Origin: SCGC-AAA076-P13 sp964276145
Lineage (GTDB): Bacteria; Pseudomonadota; Gammaproteobacteria; Magnimaribacterales; D2472
Reading direction: 5' to 3'
DNA length: 64,000 nucleotides
Assembly: GCA_964276145.1 (NCBI GenBank)
Contig: CAXYDN010000003.1
Coordinates: 210,203-274,202, forward strand
Shown here: one piece after another, positions 22,927 to 32,698 of the stretch
Numbering within the stretch: position 1 is the first letter of the stretch
How the letters are laid out: each line of letters starts with the position of its first letter
Made by a program: the position numbers and the translations under genes
Notes under the pieces: generated by a model
What the model was told of the DNA's origin: nothing
Seen by the model: only the letters and a program-made list of their open reading frames with translations
Database searches by the model: none

Positions 22927-24471
22927 TTAAAAGGTTTGTGTCTTTTTAAAGTCTTCAACAAGAGCTGTGAATTGACCTTCGATGTCATCATTCCAATCAC
23001 CTGTTGAGTTTATTTGTTTCTCTAGCTCACCTTTCTCAGATGTTAAATATCCATGAAGAGCTTCCTCAAAATCTAATATCTTTTCAACTGCAACATCTGA
23101 CATGTAACCTCTATCAGCAGCAAATAGGCTTAAAGCTTGTTGTGCAACGCTCATTGGCGCGTATTGTTTTTGCTTTAATAGCTCTGTGAAGGCCTTACCG
23201 TTTGCAAGCTGTTGTTTAGTAGCATCGTCAAGGTCTGATGCAAACTGCGAGAAAGCAGCTAATTCACGATATTGCGCTAATGCTGTTCTAACTCCGCCAG
23301 CTAATTTTTTCATGATTTTTGTTTGGGCTGAACCACCTACCCTGGATACTGAAAGTCCTGGGTTAATAGCTGGTCTTACACCAGAATTAAATAATTCTGT
23401 TTCTAGGTATATTTGACCATCAGTAATTGAGATAACATTTGTCGGAACAAAAGCTGAAACGTCACCAGCAAGTGTTTCAATGATTGGTAAAGCTGTAAGC
23501 GAGCCTGTTTTACCCTTTACCTTTCCGTTGGTAATTTGTTCTACATAATCAGCATTAACTCTAGCCGCTCTTTCTAGCAATCTTGAGTGAAGATAAAAAA
23601 CATCACCTGGGTAAGCTTCTCTGCCCGGAGGCCTTTTTAATAGTAATGAAACCTGTCTATATGCAACAGCTTGTTTTGATAGATCATCATAAACAATTAA
23701 AGCATCTTCGCCTTTGTCTCTAAAATATTCGCCCATTGTGCAACCTGCATAAGCTGAAAGATATTGCATTGGTGCTGGATCTGCTGCGGTAGCTGAAACA
23801 ACAATAGTGTGTTCCATAGCCCCATACTCTTCGAGTTTTCTTACGACGTTAGCTACTGTTGATTGTTTTTGTCCGATAGCAACATAAATACACTTAATAC
23901 CTGTCCCTTTTTGATTGATGATTGCATCAATAGCAACAGCGGTTTTTCCAGTTTGTCTGTCGCCAATAATTAATTCTCTTTGGCCTCTTCCAATTGGCAC
24001 CATGGCATCAACAGCCTTTAAGCCAATTTGAACCGGTTGGTCTACTGACTGACGAGCAATAACTCCAGGAGCTACAACCTCAACAGGTGCTGTTCTTTCA
24101 GCTTTAATTTCACCCTTACCATCAATTGGTGTTCCAAGTGTATTTACTACTCTTCCTAATAGTCCTTCTCCAACAGGCACCTCTAAAACCTTACCTGTGC
24201 AAAGAGCTTTTTGTCCTTCAATAATTTCTAGATAATCTCCTAAAACCACAGCACCAACAGAGTCTTGTTCAAGGTTAAGAGCCATGCCCTTTGTTCCATT
24301 CTCAAACTCTATAACCTCACCATACATAACATCCCCCATGCCATGTATTCTTACAATACCGTCGGAGACACTTACAACAATGCCCTCATTTTTTCTTTCT
24401 GCAGAAAGATCTAAACCAGCAATTTTCTCTTTTAAAACGCTGGAAATTTCTGATGGATTTAATTGACTCAT
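22927..24471 (-). CDS. atpA: F1 ATP synthase alpha subunit
   Basis: A 514-residue subunit with the non-catalytic nucleotide site: Walker A GDRQTGKTA (about 170-178), ALIVYDDLSKQAVAYRQVS, PPGREAYPGDVFYLHSRLLE and the arginine-finger region (SRVGGSAQTK). It alternates with beta in the F1 hexamer. Typical proteobacterial length, 9 bp after atpH. Confidence 0.98.
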   Translation of the reverse strand: MSQLNPSEISSVLKEKIAGLDLSAERKNEGIVVSVSDGIVRIHGMGDVMYGEVIEFENGTKGMALNLEQDSVGAVVLGDYLEIIEGQKALCTGKVLEVPVGEGLLGRVVNTLGTPIDGKGEIKAERTAPVEVVAPGVIARQSVDQPVQIGLKAVDAMVPIGRGQRELIIGDRQTGKTAVAIDAIINQKGTGIKCIYVAIGQKQSTVANVVRKLEEYGAMEHTIVVSATAADPAPMQYLSAYAGCTMGEYFRDKGEDALIVYDDLSKQAVAYRQVSLLLKRPPGREAYPGDVFYLHSRLLERAARVNADYVEQITNGKVKGKTGSLTALPIIETLAGDVSAFVPTNVISITDGQIYLETELFNSGVRPAINPGLSVSRVGGSAQTKIMKKLAGGVRTALAQYRELAAFSQFASDLDDATKQQLANGKAFTELLKQKQYAPMSVAQQALSLFAADRGYMSDVAVEKILDFEEALHGYLTSEKGELEKQINSTGDWNDDIEGQFTALVEDFKKTQTF

Positions 24472-24480
24472 TTTTTCACC

Positions 24481-25017
24481 TTAAAAATTTAATTGGTTTA
24501 CAAGTTTATTAACCTTTCCTCTTATAGAAAGGTCTAGTGTTTCATCTCCTATCTTTATAGATAGGCCGCCCATCATTTTTGGGTCTTTTGAAAAATATAT
24601 TTTGGCATCCTTGCCATAAGTTGATTTTAATTTTTGTTCTATGTTTTCTTTAGCATCTTGACTGGGATCATCAGCAACAAAAACTTCAATTGATTTTTGA
24701 TTGTTATGTTTTTCTAACAAGCCTTGATAGATGGTATAAATAGATTCAAGTAAATTTAATCGTTTGTTTTCGGCTAATATTTCTAGGAGTTTTTGTGACG
24801 TTTTTGAAATATTTTCTTCAAACAAATTAACAAGAATATCTACAACCTCTTGTCTTGATAAGACAGGATTTTCTATAGTATTAATAACACCCTCTGATTT
24901 AGAGACAGCGGCCATGGTTTTTAGCTCATTTGCCATTTCCTCTAATCTGTTTGACTCATTTGCAGAAGCAAAAAGTGCTTTTGCATATGGTCTAGCCAGG
25001 GGTGTTAGTTCAATCAT
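24481..25017 (-). CDS. atpH: F1 ATP synthase delta subunit
   Basis: A 178-residue peripheral-stalk protein. It starts with the typical LARPYAKALFASANE and has the C-terminal strand-helix block LKSTYGKDAKIYFSKDPKMMGGLSIKIGDETLDLSIRGK. Delta links the b-dimer to the top of F1. Length is normal. 3 bp after atpF. Confidence 0.95.
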   Translation of the reverse strand: MIELTPLARPYAKALFASANESNRLEEMANELKTMAAVSKSEGVINTIENPVLSRQEVVDILVNLFEENISKTSQKLLEILAENKRLNLLESIYTIYQGLLEKHNNQKSIEVFVADDPSQDAKENIEQKLKSTYGKDAKIYFSKDPKMMGGLSIKIGDETLDLSIRGKVNKLVNQLNF

Positions 25018-25020
25018 TTT

Positions 25021-25491
25021 CTATAGTTCCTCGGCTGCTTTTTTGAGAATTTCTTCGTGTTTTTCTTTAGAAATTTCATCGCCAAGAATTTTTTGAGTTG
25101 TATCAATAATAATGTCAGACATTTGCTGTCGTAACTCTTCTTTAGCTTTATTGGTTTCATTCTCAATTGCTGTGGATGCTGAAGCCATTATTTTTTCCGC
25201 CTCTGTCTCTGCTTTTGCTGAAGCATCACCAACTATCTGAGATGCCCTTGCATTGGCTTTTTCAAGAATCTCAGCCGCATCAGATTTTGCTTGATTTAGT
25301 TCCTTATCAAAAGCTAATTTAGCCTCCTCTAATGAATCATCCGCTTTTTTTGCAGCCTCAAGACCGTCAGATATCTTTTTTTCTCTTTCTTGCATAACAG
25401 CTAATATTGGAGGATAAATATATCTCCAACATATGGCTACGAAAACAATCATGACAACTGCTTGAGCAAGTAAGGTTGCGTTTATGTTCAT
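25021..25491 (-). CDS. atpF: Fo ATP synthase b subunit
   Basis: A 156-residue subunit: one N-terminal membrane helix (LLAQAVVMIVFVAICWRYIYPPI) followed by a long charged, alanine-rich helix with the typical EREKKISDGLEAAKKADDSL start. Two copies form the peripheral stalk. 23 bp after atpE. Confidence 0.96.
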   Translation of the reverse strand: MNINATLLAQAVVMIVFVAICWRYIYPPILAVMQEREKKISDGLEAAKKADDSLEEAKLAFDKELNQAKSDAAEILEKANARASQIVGDASAKAETEAEKIMASASTAIENETNKAKEELRQQMSDIIIDTTQKILGDEISKEKHEEILKKAAEEL

Positions 25492-25514
25492 ATTTCTCTT
25501 TTAACTAAATATTT

Positions 25515-25739
25515 TTAAAGAGCAAACAACATGTACATACCAAGACCAACTCCAATCATAGGTACCGCATCGGTTAAACCCATCATTAAAAAGAATCGGC
25601 CCTGAAGAAATGGTGCCAGCTCAGGCTGTCTTGCTATTCCCTCAATAAACTTACTACCAAGAACGCCCACTCCTATTCCAGCTCCAATTGCTGAAAGACC
25701 CATGGTAATTCCTGCTGCTAATACTTCTATACCTTCCAT
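25515..25739 (-). CDS. atpE: Fo ATP synthase c subunit
   Basis: A 74-residue two-helix proteolipid. Helix 1 has the glycine-rich SAIGAGIGVGVLG, the polar loop is ARQPELAPFLQ, and helix 2 carries the ion-binding Asp57 in GLTDAVPMIGVGLG. An aspartate without the Gln/Glu-Ser ligand set of sodium-type rings points to a proton-driven enzyme. Confidence 0.97.
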   Translation of the reverse strand: MEGIEVLAAGITMGLSAIGAGIGVGVLGSKFIEGIARQPELAPFLQGRFFLMMGLTDAVPMIGVGLGMYMLFAL

Positions 25740-25762
25740 TTTTTTCTCCTATAAGTTGAGGA

Positions 25763-26701
25763 CTAATGCTCCTCTGTTTCATGTGCCATCGCTAAATATG
25801 CGATAGTCAACGCCATAAATATAAACGCCTGCAACGCCACAATTAATATGTGGAAAAGCGCCCAAACCAAATGCAAGCCAATGCCAAGCACACCAATTGG
25901 AATGCTGCTAAAAAATAACATTAATGCAATCAAAATAAAGATCATTTCACCAGCGTAAAGGTTTCCAAAAAGTCTTAAGCCTAGAGATATTGGTTTCGCA
26001 ATAAAATTAACCATTTCTAAAACAAAATTAACAGGTATTAACCATTTTCCAAAAGGATGGAGCGTCAATTCGGCTATAAAGTTTTTAAACCCTTTAACAG
26101 TAATGCTGTAGTAAATGGTTAAGATAAATACAGCAAAGGCCATTCCCAGAGTAATATTTGGATCTGTGGTTGGAACAACTTTAAAATAAAATGAATCAGG
26201 GCTTGTTATCCAATCAACACCGCCGCCATCCGCTCCGCCAGAACCTGCAACCGCATATGCAATATGCCCAGCTAAGACTGGCAAGAAGTCAACAGGCACC
26301 AAGTCCATTAAATTCATTAATAAAATCCAAACAAAAACTGTGAGTGCTAAAGGTGCTATAAGCGTATTTTTAATTGAGCCAAACAATGACTGAACGTTGT
26401 CCTCTACAAACTCTATACACATTTCAACAAAGTTCTGGACTCCGCTTGGAGCTGAGTTAGAGTTCATATCTTTTGGCATAGCCATTTTAAAAACACCTAT
26501 AAAAACAGATCCCAATAGAACTGACCAAAATAGAGAATCAACATGGAACGCCCAAAACCCCATCTTATCCACCATGTATGGGTCACAGGTCCAAAAAGAA
26601 TTATAAATACCAGCATCCTCATCAACGCCAACCTTTCCACATGTAAGGTTTGTAAGGTGGTGATTAATGTATGACTCAGTTGTCATTGTGCCTTCAGCCA
26701 T
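25763..26701 (-). CDS. atpB: Fo ATP synthase a subunit
   Basis: A 312-residue membrane protein, somewhat longer than E. coli AtpB because of a polar N-terminal extension with several cysteines and an insert (about 170-185) with SGGADGGG. The essential Arg lies in ISLGLRLFGNLYAGEM (about 240), followed by HLVWALFHILIVALQAFIFM of the last helix. Forms the proton half-channels against the c-ring. Its ATG touches the atpI stop (1-nt overlap). Confidence 0.97.
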   Translation of the reverse strand: MAEGTMTTESYINHHLTNLTCGKVGVDEDAGIYNSFWTCDPYMVDKMGFWAFHVDSLFWSVLLGSVFIGVFKMAMPKDMNSNSAPSGVQNFVEMCIEFVEDNVQSLFGSIKNTLIAPLALTVFVWILLMNLMDLVPVDFLPVLAGHIAYAVAGSGGADGGGVDWITSPDSFYFKVVPTTDPNITLGMAFAVFILTIYYSITVKGFKNFIAELTLHPFGKWLIPVNFVLEMVNFIAKPISLGLRLFGNLYAGEMIFILIALMLFFSSIPIGVLGIGLHLVWALFHILIVALQAFIFMALTIAYLAMAHETEEH

Positions 26702-27042
26702 TAGATTGAAGCCTCTTTTTTCAAAAATATTGTTGGGTTTAACACTGTATTAATAAAAATAAAGAAAAGCATGGCGCTAACAAAAGCACTTTGCATGAAA
26801 GTTGCTGTGAGATATAAGAAAAATACAAACAAAGCCCATTTTATAGACCAGTTATAAGCAGCATTAATTCCATAGTCATTGATTTTTGCGCCAATAAAAT
26901 AAGCGATGGATATGAATATAAAATAAACTACAGGCAATATAAAGAACATTGGGTTTTGAGTACTGCCAAAAACCAACAAGACCAAAGCAATAACACCTAA
27001 CAATGATTTGTTACTAAAAATTGTATTTTTGAGGCTTTTCAA
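26701..27042 (-). CDS. atpI: ATP synthase subunit I-like membrane protein
   Basis: A 113-residue protein with four hydrophobic helices at the head of the atp operon, the place and size of AtpI, an assembly helper for the c-ring. Sequence conservation in this family is low; recognition rests mainly on position. A basic start SLKNTIFSNKSLLG and the end FLKKEASI are visible. A strong promoter lies directly upstream. Confidence 0.8.
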   Translation of the reverse strand: MKSLKNTIFSNKSLLGVIALVLLVFGSTQNPMFFILPVVYFIFISIAYFIGAKINDYGINAAYNWSIKWALFVFFLYLTATFMQSAFVSAMLFFIFINTVLNPTIFLKKEASI

Positions 27043-27074
27043 AAGATCGGTTTTTTCTTAATTAATTGCGGTGA

Positions 27075-27103
27075 ATTATAGAAATTTATGGTCTTATTAA
27101 CAA
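27075..27103 (-). promoter_or_regulatory. sigma70-type promoter of the atp operon
   Basis: On the minus strand TTGTTA (27103-27098) and TATAAT (27080-27075) are separated by exactly 17 bp. Transcription would begin near 27068, giving a leader of about 26 nt to the atpI ATG at 27042. The intergenic gap to parB is 96 bp. Confidence 0.7.
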
Positions 27104-27138
27104 GGTGTTTTCTGTTTAATTTGAAAGTTTTTTACGGT

Positions 27139-27987
27139 TTAGTTTTTTAGCTTTGAAATGATTGTCTCTAGCTCGCCAGAGGTATTGTATGTTATGACTA
27201 CCTTTCCAGCTTTTTTGTTTTTTGCTTCTATTTCCACCTTATGGCCAAACCCCTCTGACATTTCCTCTTCTACATTTAATAAGTCCGTGTCTTTGGTTTT
27301 TTTTATATTTTTTGAGCTTGTTTTTTTTGATCTAGATAAACCGCTTAACTCTTTAACACTTAGTTTGTTTTTTATGATGTTGTTTGCTGCCCTTTCAGCA
27401 TCTTCAGCGCTCATTGCAACCAAAAGTTTTGCATGCCCTTTTTCAATCTGGCCAGTCGAAAGCATATCTAGAACTTTTGGTGATAGGTTGAGCAATCTTA
27501 GAGAGTTAGCGATGGTGCTTCTGGCTTTTCCTGTAGATGAGGCAACCTCATCCTGGGTTAAGCCAAACTCTCTTTTTAACCTGTCATAACCACGAGCCTC
27601 TTCAACTGCATTTAAATCCTCCCTTTGAAGGTTTTCGATAAGGGCTGATTCAAGGGCGTCTTGATCTTTTTTTTGGTCAATAAGGCAGGGGATTGTTGTT
27701 AGTCCAGCCTTTTTTGAAGCTCTTAACCTTCTTTCTCCAGCTATAACTTCGTATTTGTTTAAACCCATTTCTCTTACAAGAATTGGGGAAATGACTCCAT
27801 GGTTTTTGATAGAATCTGTAAGCTCTAATAGTTTGCCCTCGTCAAAATTTGATCTTGGTTGAAACCTTCCTGCGCTAATGTTGTCAATTGAAACCTCTTT
27901 TACGGTTTTTTGGTTTACTTCTTTGTTTGAGCCTAAAAGAGCGTCGAGACCTCTGTTTAAACTTTTATTTTCATCAGACATATTCAA
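27139..27987 (-). CDS. parB: chromosome partitioning protein ParB
   Basis: A 282-residue CTPase/DNA-binding protein. N-terminal basic LNRGLDALLG box, the ParB/Srx core with AGERRLRASKKAG and LIENLQREDLNAVEEARGY, the helix-turn-helix LTQDEVASSTGKARSTIANS and a C-terminal dimerisation domain. It binds parS sites, spreads and recruits ParA and SMC. I did not find a clear parS (TGTTNCACGTGNAACA) copy, although a related TTCCACGTGGAA lies at the end of recF (38363-38374). Overlaps parA by 14 nt. Confidence 0.95.
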   Translation of the reverse strand: MNMSDENKSLNRGLDALLGSNKEVNQKTVKEVSIDNISAGRFQPRSNFDEGKLLELTDSIKNHGVISPILVREMGLNKYEVIAGERRLRASKKAGLTTIPCLIDQKKDQDALESALIENLQREDLNAVEEARGYDRLKREFGLTQDEVASSTGKARSTIANSLRLLNLSPKVLDMLSTGQIEKGHAKLLVAMSAEDAERAANNIIKNKLSVKELSGLSRSKKTSSKNIKKTKDTDLLNVEEEMSEGFGHKVEIEAKNKKAGKVVITYNTSGELETIISKLKN

Positions 27988-28735
27988 CCTTCCTGATTAG
28001 CTCGCCAGCAAGAGCAAGATAAGCTTTTGCTCCATATGATGTTGGCATATATTTTACGCCAGAAACCCCATGACTTGGTGCTTCGGCTAGTTTTATATTT
28101 CTTGGTATTAAGGTGTTAAAAACAAGGTTAGAAAAATGGCTTTCTAACTCATCAGAAACCTCTTTTGCAAGGTTGTTTCTCATATCAACCATGGTTCTTA
28201 TTATCCCCAGAACCCTATTCGATGTTAAGTTTTTATCTGAAAGGGTTTTTATTGTTTGCATTAGGCCTGTCACGCCCTCTAGTGAATAATATTCGCACTG
28301 AAGTGGTATCAGTGTTCCAGAGGCAGCAAATAAAGCTTCTATTGTTAATTGGTTTAATGTTGGAGGTGTGTCAATTATTGTGTAGTCGTATTTTTTTTCT
28401 ATATTTTCAATTTCTTTTGATAAAAAATTCTGTTTTTGTGAGTCCCTTATTCCCACCTCTAAGGCGATAAGATCTTGCCCGCCTGGAATAACATCATAAC
28501 TATCAGATGTTTTGTAAATACAATCATTAATATTTTTTTCTTCAAAAAAGAGGTTGAAAAGAGTGCTTGGATTCTCTTCTTTTATTCCGGTTGCTGTGGT
28601 TGCGTTGCCTTGGGGATCAAGGTCTATTAATAAAACCTCTCTTTTTGTGGCGGAAAGGCTTGATGCGAGATTAACTGCGGTTGTTGTTTTTCCAACCCCA
28701 CCTTTTTGGTTGGCTATTGCTATAACCTTATTCAT
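27974..28735 (-). CDS. parA: chromosome partitioning ATPase ParA (Soj)
   Basis: A 253-residue deviant-Walker ATPase: ANQKGGVGKTTTAVNLA (residues 8-24) with the signature lysine, LLIDLDPQGNATT and IIDTPPTLNQLT. It forms nucleoid-bound dimers that pull ParB-parS complexes. The ATG at 28735 overlaps the rsmG TGA as ATGA, and the gene ends within parB, so rsmG-parA-parB are coupled. Confidence 0.97.
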   Translation of the reverse strand: MNKVIAIANQKGGVGKTTTAVNLASSLSATKREVLLIDLDPQGNATTATGIKEENPSTLFNLFFEEKNINDCIYKTSDSYDVIPGGQDLIALEVGIRDSQKQNFLSKEIENIEKKYDYTIIDTPPTLNQLTIEALFAASGTLIPLQCEYYSLEGVTGLMQTIKTLSDKNLTSNRVLGIIRTMVDMRNNLAKEVSDELESHFSNLVFNTLIPRNIKLAEAPSHGVSGVKYMPTSYGAKAYLALAGELIRKVEYV

Positions 28736-29321
28736 TTTTTTGTTATCTGCACTATATGTCTTTCATATTTTTTGTTCTCTAGTTCGATTATTTCATACTT
28801 ATAATTGTTTGTGTTTATTGCTGTTATTTCTTCTTCTATTTTTTCAGCCCTTCCTTTAAGTAGAAGGTATCTGCCGTTTTCTTTTAGGTTGTTTTTTGTT
28901 AGGTCTAAGATATTTTTTATAGACGAAAAGGCTCTTGCTGTTATTACAGAATACTTTTCAAGAGCGTTTTTTTGGCTTATTGTTGTTTTTAAAACACTTT
29001 ATGTTTTTTAGCTTTAGCGCATCCTTTGTTTTGTTTAAAAAGTAGCACTTTTTTTGGCTCTTTTCTAATAAGTGAATTTCGCTTTCGGGCCGTAAGATTG
29101 CAAGGACTATTCCAGGAAAGCCTCCTCCGGAACCCAAGGTCTAGAATTTTTTCTTTAGTTTTTATTTTTTCCACCAAAGGCAGACAGTCAAGGATATCTT
29201 TCTCAAGCACCTCTTCTTTGTTTGCTCTAATAAAAATATTGTGTTTTAGGTTGAAGGTTAGGGCCTCGTTTATGAAATGGTTTATTAGCTCCTCTTCTTT
29301 GCTGGATAGCTCTTTATGCAT
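28732..29321 (-). pseudogene. rsmG: 16S rRNA (guanine-527-N7) methyltransferase RsmG, two +1 frameshifts as given
   Basis: ATG at 29321 (overlapping the mnmG stop by 8 nt) to TGA at 28732 spans 590 nt, two more than a multiple of three. After ILDLG the frame breaks: the next frame restores SGGGFPGIVLAILRPESEI, the SAM-binding motif, if one T near 29137 is dropped. A second extra A in an A7 run near 28965 must be removed to reach LEKYSVITARAFSSI and a normal end. The restored protein is about 195 residues, a usual length. RsmG methylates G527 of 16S rRNA. Base-calling errors seem more likely than decay, because both halves retain good sequence. Confidence 0.85.
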
Positions 29322-31163
29322 TGACCTTTTTTATTTCTATTTTTTTAATGTTGATTAAAATTAGGTTTATAGCAGCGGGTGTTACTCCCTCTATTTGTGA
29401 AGCGGATCCAATTGTTTCTGGTCTTGATTGTGTTAACTTTTCAACAACCTCGTTAGATAGGCCGCTAATATTTTTATAGTCGATACTCATCAGGGATGTT
29501 TTTGTTGTTTTGTTTTTTATTTTTGTTGATTTCTCTTTTTTGTTTATCTATATATCCTTTATATTTGATCTCAACCGAGGCCCTTTTAAGAAGATTTTGT
29601 TCTTTTTCTTTAAGCTTTATAAGCTTGTTTTCATCCACATCAGGTCTTGCGAGTATAGATGCAAGGCTTCTTTTTTCTTTCGAGGTTGATTGTCTCGTTT
29701 TTTTTGTTTAGAAATGTTTTTGTCTTTGTTTTTTCTAAAACATTCGCTACAAATTCTTTATATTGATTTTCTTTTTTTAAGTAGTCTTGGTGTCTTCTGT
29801 CTGTTATTAGCCCCAATTGGTGTGCTTTTGATAAAAGCCTTTGCTCTGCGTTGTTTTGAGACAGCAAAAGTCTGTGCTCAGCTCTGCTTGTGAACATTCT
29901 GTATGGTTCTGTTATTCCGTGTGTTGTGAGGTCGTCTGTTAAAACGCCTATATAAGCCTCGTCCCTATTAAGCACAAACGGTTCTTTGTTTTGTATTGAT
30001 AGTGTTGCGTTTATTCCAGCGACCAACCCTTGTGCTGCTGCTTCTTCATAACCTGTTGTCCCGTTTATTTGTCCTGCTAAATAAAAGTCTTTTAAAAAAG
30101 TTGTTTCTAGTGTTTTTTTGTTGGTTCTTGGGTCTATAAAATCATATTCAACAGCATATCCGTATTCTGTTATTTCTGCTGCCTCCATTCCTTTGATGGA
30201 GGTTATAAAATCTTTTTGGGTTTTTTTGGGGAGACTTGTTGAGATGCCGTTTGGATAAACAAGATCAACACCTATGCCCTCCGGCTCTATAAATATTTGA
30301 TGGCTGTCTTTGGATGCGAATTTAAAAACCTTGTCTTCTATAGACGGGCAATATCTTGGCCCGATTCCAGATATATTTCCAGAATACATGGCTGAGAGAT
30401 GGGTGTTGTCTGCAATTATTTTGTGGGTTTTTTTATTGGTTCTTGCTATATAACAAGATAGTTGTTTTTGGTGGTCTTTAACCTCACGAGTCAAGGACAT
30501 AAAGGGTGTAGGAATTTCACCTGGCTGTTCCTCCATAACAGAAAGATCCAAGCTGGACATTTTTATTCTTGCTGGTGTTCCGGTTTTGAGTCTGCCCATT
30601 GGAAGTTTTAGGCTATAAAGTTTTTTAGATAAAGGAATTGCTGAGTCATCACCAACCCTTCCGCCTTTGGTCACCTCTGTTCCTGTATACATCAAGCCAT
30701 TTAAAAAAGTGCCTGTGGTTAAGATTGTTTTTTTAGCTAACACCTCATCATCGTTAGCTACTACTCCTTTAACAAACCCCTTATCAATAATTAGATCTGT
30801 TACCTCGGCCTCGATAATTACAATGTTTGTTTTATTTAAAATTTCCTGAACAGCCTCTTTATAAAGTTTTCTATCGCATTGAACCCTAAGAGCTTGAACA
30901 GCATCGCCTTTTCTGGTGTTAAGTGTTCTATATTGGATCCCTGACATATCTGTTGCAAGAGGCATAACTCCCCCCATAGAGTCTATCTCTCTAACAATGT
31001 GTGTTTTACCAAGACCCCCGATTGCTGGATTGCATGACATCTGACCAATTTTGTTTTTTTCAAAAGTAACTAAGGCGCATGACATGCCAAGCCTGTATGC
31101 AGCATGGGCCGCCTCTACACCTGCGTGCCCACCACCCACAACTACAATATCAAATTTTTCCAT
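29314..31163 (-). pseudogene. mnmG: tRNA uridine 5-carboxymethylaminomethyl modification enzyme MnmG, two +1 frameshifts as given
   Basis: The first 495 codons from the ATG at 31163 are normal MnmG: FAD motif VVGGGHAGVEAAHAAYRLG, CNPAIGGLGKTHIVREID, TGTFLNG and GYEEAAAQGLVAGINA. The frame then breaks in an A6 run near 29685, after LERK; dropping one A restores RSLASILARPDVDE and KYKGYIDKQKREI. A second extra base (C near 29480) must be dropped to continue YKNISGLSNEVVEKL to the TAA at 29314. Restored length is about 615. With MnmE it modifies the wobble uridine of several tRNAs. mnmE is intact, so a null mnmG would be odd. Confidence 0.92.
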
Positions 31164-31379
31164 ATACTTATTAAAACCAATAATATCTATATTATATACT
31201 TATTGTTATTTCTATTAAGGGAGCCTCTTTTTGTTAATAACCCCTAACAACACCCTAAAAGACAAAGAAAAACAACAATGACAAGTTATGTTTAACCCTG
31301 TTAAAAGGGGCACCAAAAAACACATAAAAACCTGTTGATAAAAAAAGAAGTTAAAATTTAAACACAGATTAATAACAGC

Positions 31380-32693
31380 TTATTTACCAATACAAAAACT
31401 GCTAAAAATATCTCCCAACAAAGAATCTGAAGTTTTAACACCAACAATCGCATCTAATGATTTCCTGGCCAGTTTTAAATCTTCTGCAACCAACTCCAAG
31501 CCCTCAACATTTTCTATTTTTATAACAGCTTCCTTTAAACTCTCTAACGACGAGTTGAATAAAGAAATATGACGATCTCGAACCATATAACTATAATCGC
31601 TTTGCTCGCCGACCCTAAAAGCATCAGCAAGAACGTTTTTTAACTTACCAAAACCCTCCCCAGTTTTTGCTGACACCAAACAATCAAAAGCATCGACAGC
31701 CGGCCCACCGAGATCTAATTTGTTATAAACCTTTATATACTTTTTGCTATGCACAAGATTTGAAAATTTTTTCATCTCATCTTTATTAAAAGAATCAAAG
31801 ATACCAACAACAACATCAGCATTATTTATTTGACCAAGAGCCAAGTTTATTCCTCTAGACTCTATCTCGTCTTCTGTGTTCCTTATTCCAGCAGAGTCCG
31901 ACAAGGAAAAAGAGGCGTTATTATAAAACAACTCAGACTCCACAAGGTCTCTTGTTGTTCCAGCAACGTTTGAAACCAAAGCTCTCTCAAAACCCAAAAG
32001 CCTATTAAACACAGACGACTTTCCAGAATTAACAGGACCAATAAAAAGAACTTTATTTTTAATAGAGTAATTTTTTTTACTAACACACCCACCAACAAAA
32101 GAAGAGAAATCCTCAATGGTTGTTTTTAAATTATTTATTAAAGAAGGGTCTAAAAAGTCTTCCCCCTCGTCTGAAAAATCTATCTCACCTTCAACGCGCA
32201 CCCTGTGGAAATCTATTGTGTCTGAAAAACCAACAACCCTTTCTGTAAAAGACCCAGACAAAGAGCTTGACGACAAATAAACACCCTCTGCACTTGAGCT
32301 GTCTATCACATCAACAACAGACTCTGCTTCGTTTAAACTAATTTTATTGTTTAAGAAGGCCCTTTTTGTAAACTCGCCAGGAGCGGCTTCTTCAAAACCA
32401 ACACCCTTAAAAACATCAACAATAAGAGCCATCACACCCAGGCCTCCGTGTGCATAAATTTCAAAAGAATCCTCACCGGTATAGCTTTCAGGACCTTTAA
32501 AAAAAACCATACCAACCTTATCAACAAGACCTCCATCTTTGTTTAGGAGTGTTTTTAAATAGAAGGTTCTTGGTTTATTTGGCGAGGATCCTGTAAGGGC
32601 CTTTATCTTTTCAAGGCATCCAGAACCAGAAACCCTAAAAATACAGATAGCAGATTTTGCAGGAGGTGTGGCAAGAGCAAAAACAATTGACAT
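31380..32693 (-). CDS. mnmE: tRNA modification GTPase MnmE (TrmE)
   Basis: A 437-residue protein. N-terminal tetrahydrofolate-binding domain (FALATPPAKSAICIFRVSG), helical domain, inserted G domain with GPVNSGKSS (G1), DSAG (G3) and NKLDLG (G4), and the C-terminal CIGK with the catalytic Cys. Length is a little under the usual 450. It partners MnmG. It follows yidC after 5 bp. A 216-bp gap (31164-31379) separates it from mnmG; that gap has only one weak DnaA-box-like TTATCAACA (31341-31333, minus strand) and no gene that I can see. Confidence 0.96.
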   Translation of the reverse strand: MSIVFALATPPAKSAICIFRVSGSGCLEKIKALTGSSPNKPRTFYLKTLLNKDGGLVDKVGMVFFKGPESYTGEDSFEIYAHGGLGVMALIVDVFKGVGFEEAAPGEFTKRAFLNNKISLNEAESVVDVIDSSSAEGVYLSSSSLSGSFTERVVGFSDTIDFHRVRVEGEIDFSDEGEDFLDPSLINNLKTTIEDFSSFVGGCVSKKNYSIKNKVLFIGPVNSGKSSVFNRLLGFERALVSNVAGTTRDLVESELFYNNASFSLSDSAGIRNTEDEIESRGINLALGQINNADVVVGIFDSFNKDEMKKFSNLVHSKKYIKVYNKLDLGGPAVDAFDCLVSAKTGEGFGKLKNVLADAFRVGEQSDYSYMVRDRHISLFNSSLESLKEAVIKIENVEGLELVAEDLKLARKSLDAIVGVKTSDSLLGDIFSSFCIGK

Positions 32694-32698
32694 AAGGC

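Noticed and set aside
23186..23416. Plus-strand frames opposite atpA, atpH, mnmE and parB
   Set aside because: All lie opposite strongly conserved genes and show only hydrophobic composition expected from reverse complement.
20230..27040. Sodium-driven ATP synthase
   Set aside because: The c-subunit has Asp57 in a proton-type context without the Na+ ligand residues.
28165..28470. Antisense 101-codon frame in parA
   Set aside because: Overlaps a highly conserved ATPase; codon composition is a mirror of parA.
29680..29690. Programmed -1 frameshift at A-AAA-AAG in mnmG
   Set aside because: The heptamer is in the right phase, but the sequence that restores MnmG needs +1, not -1, and further breaks follow.
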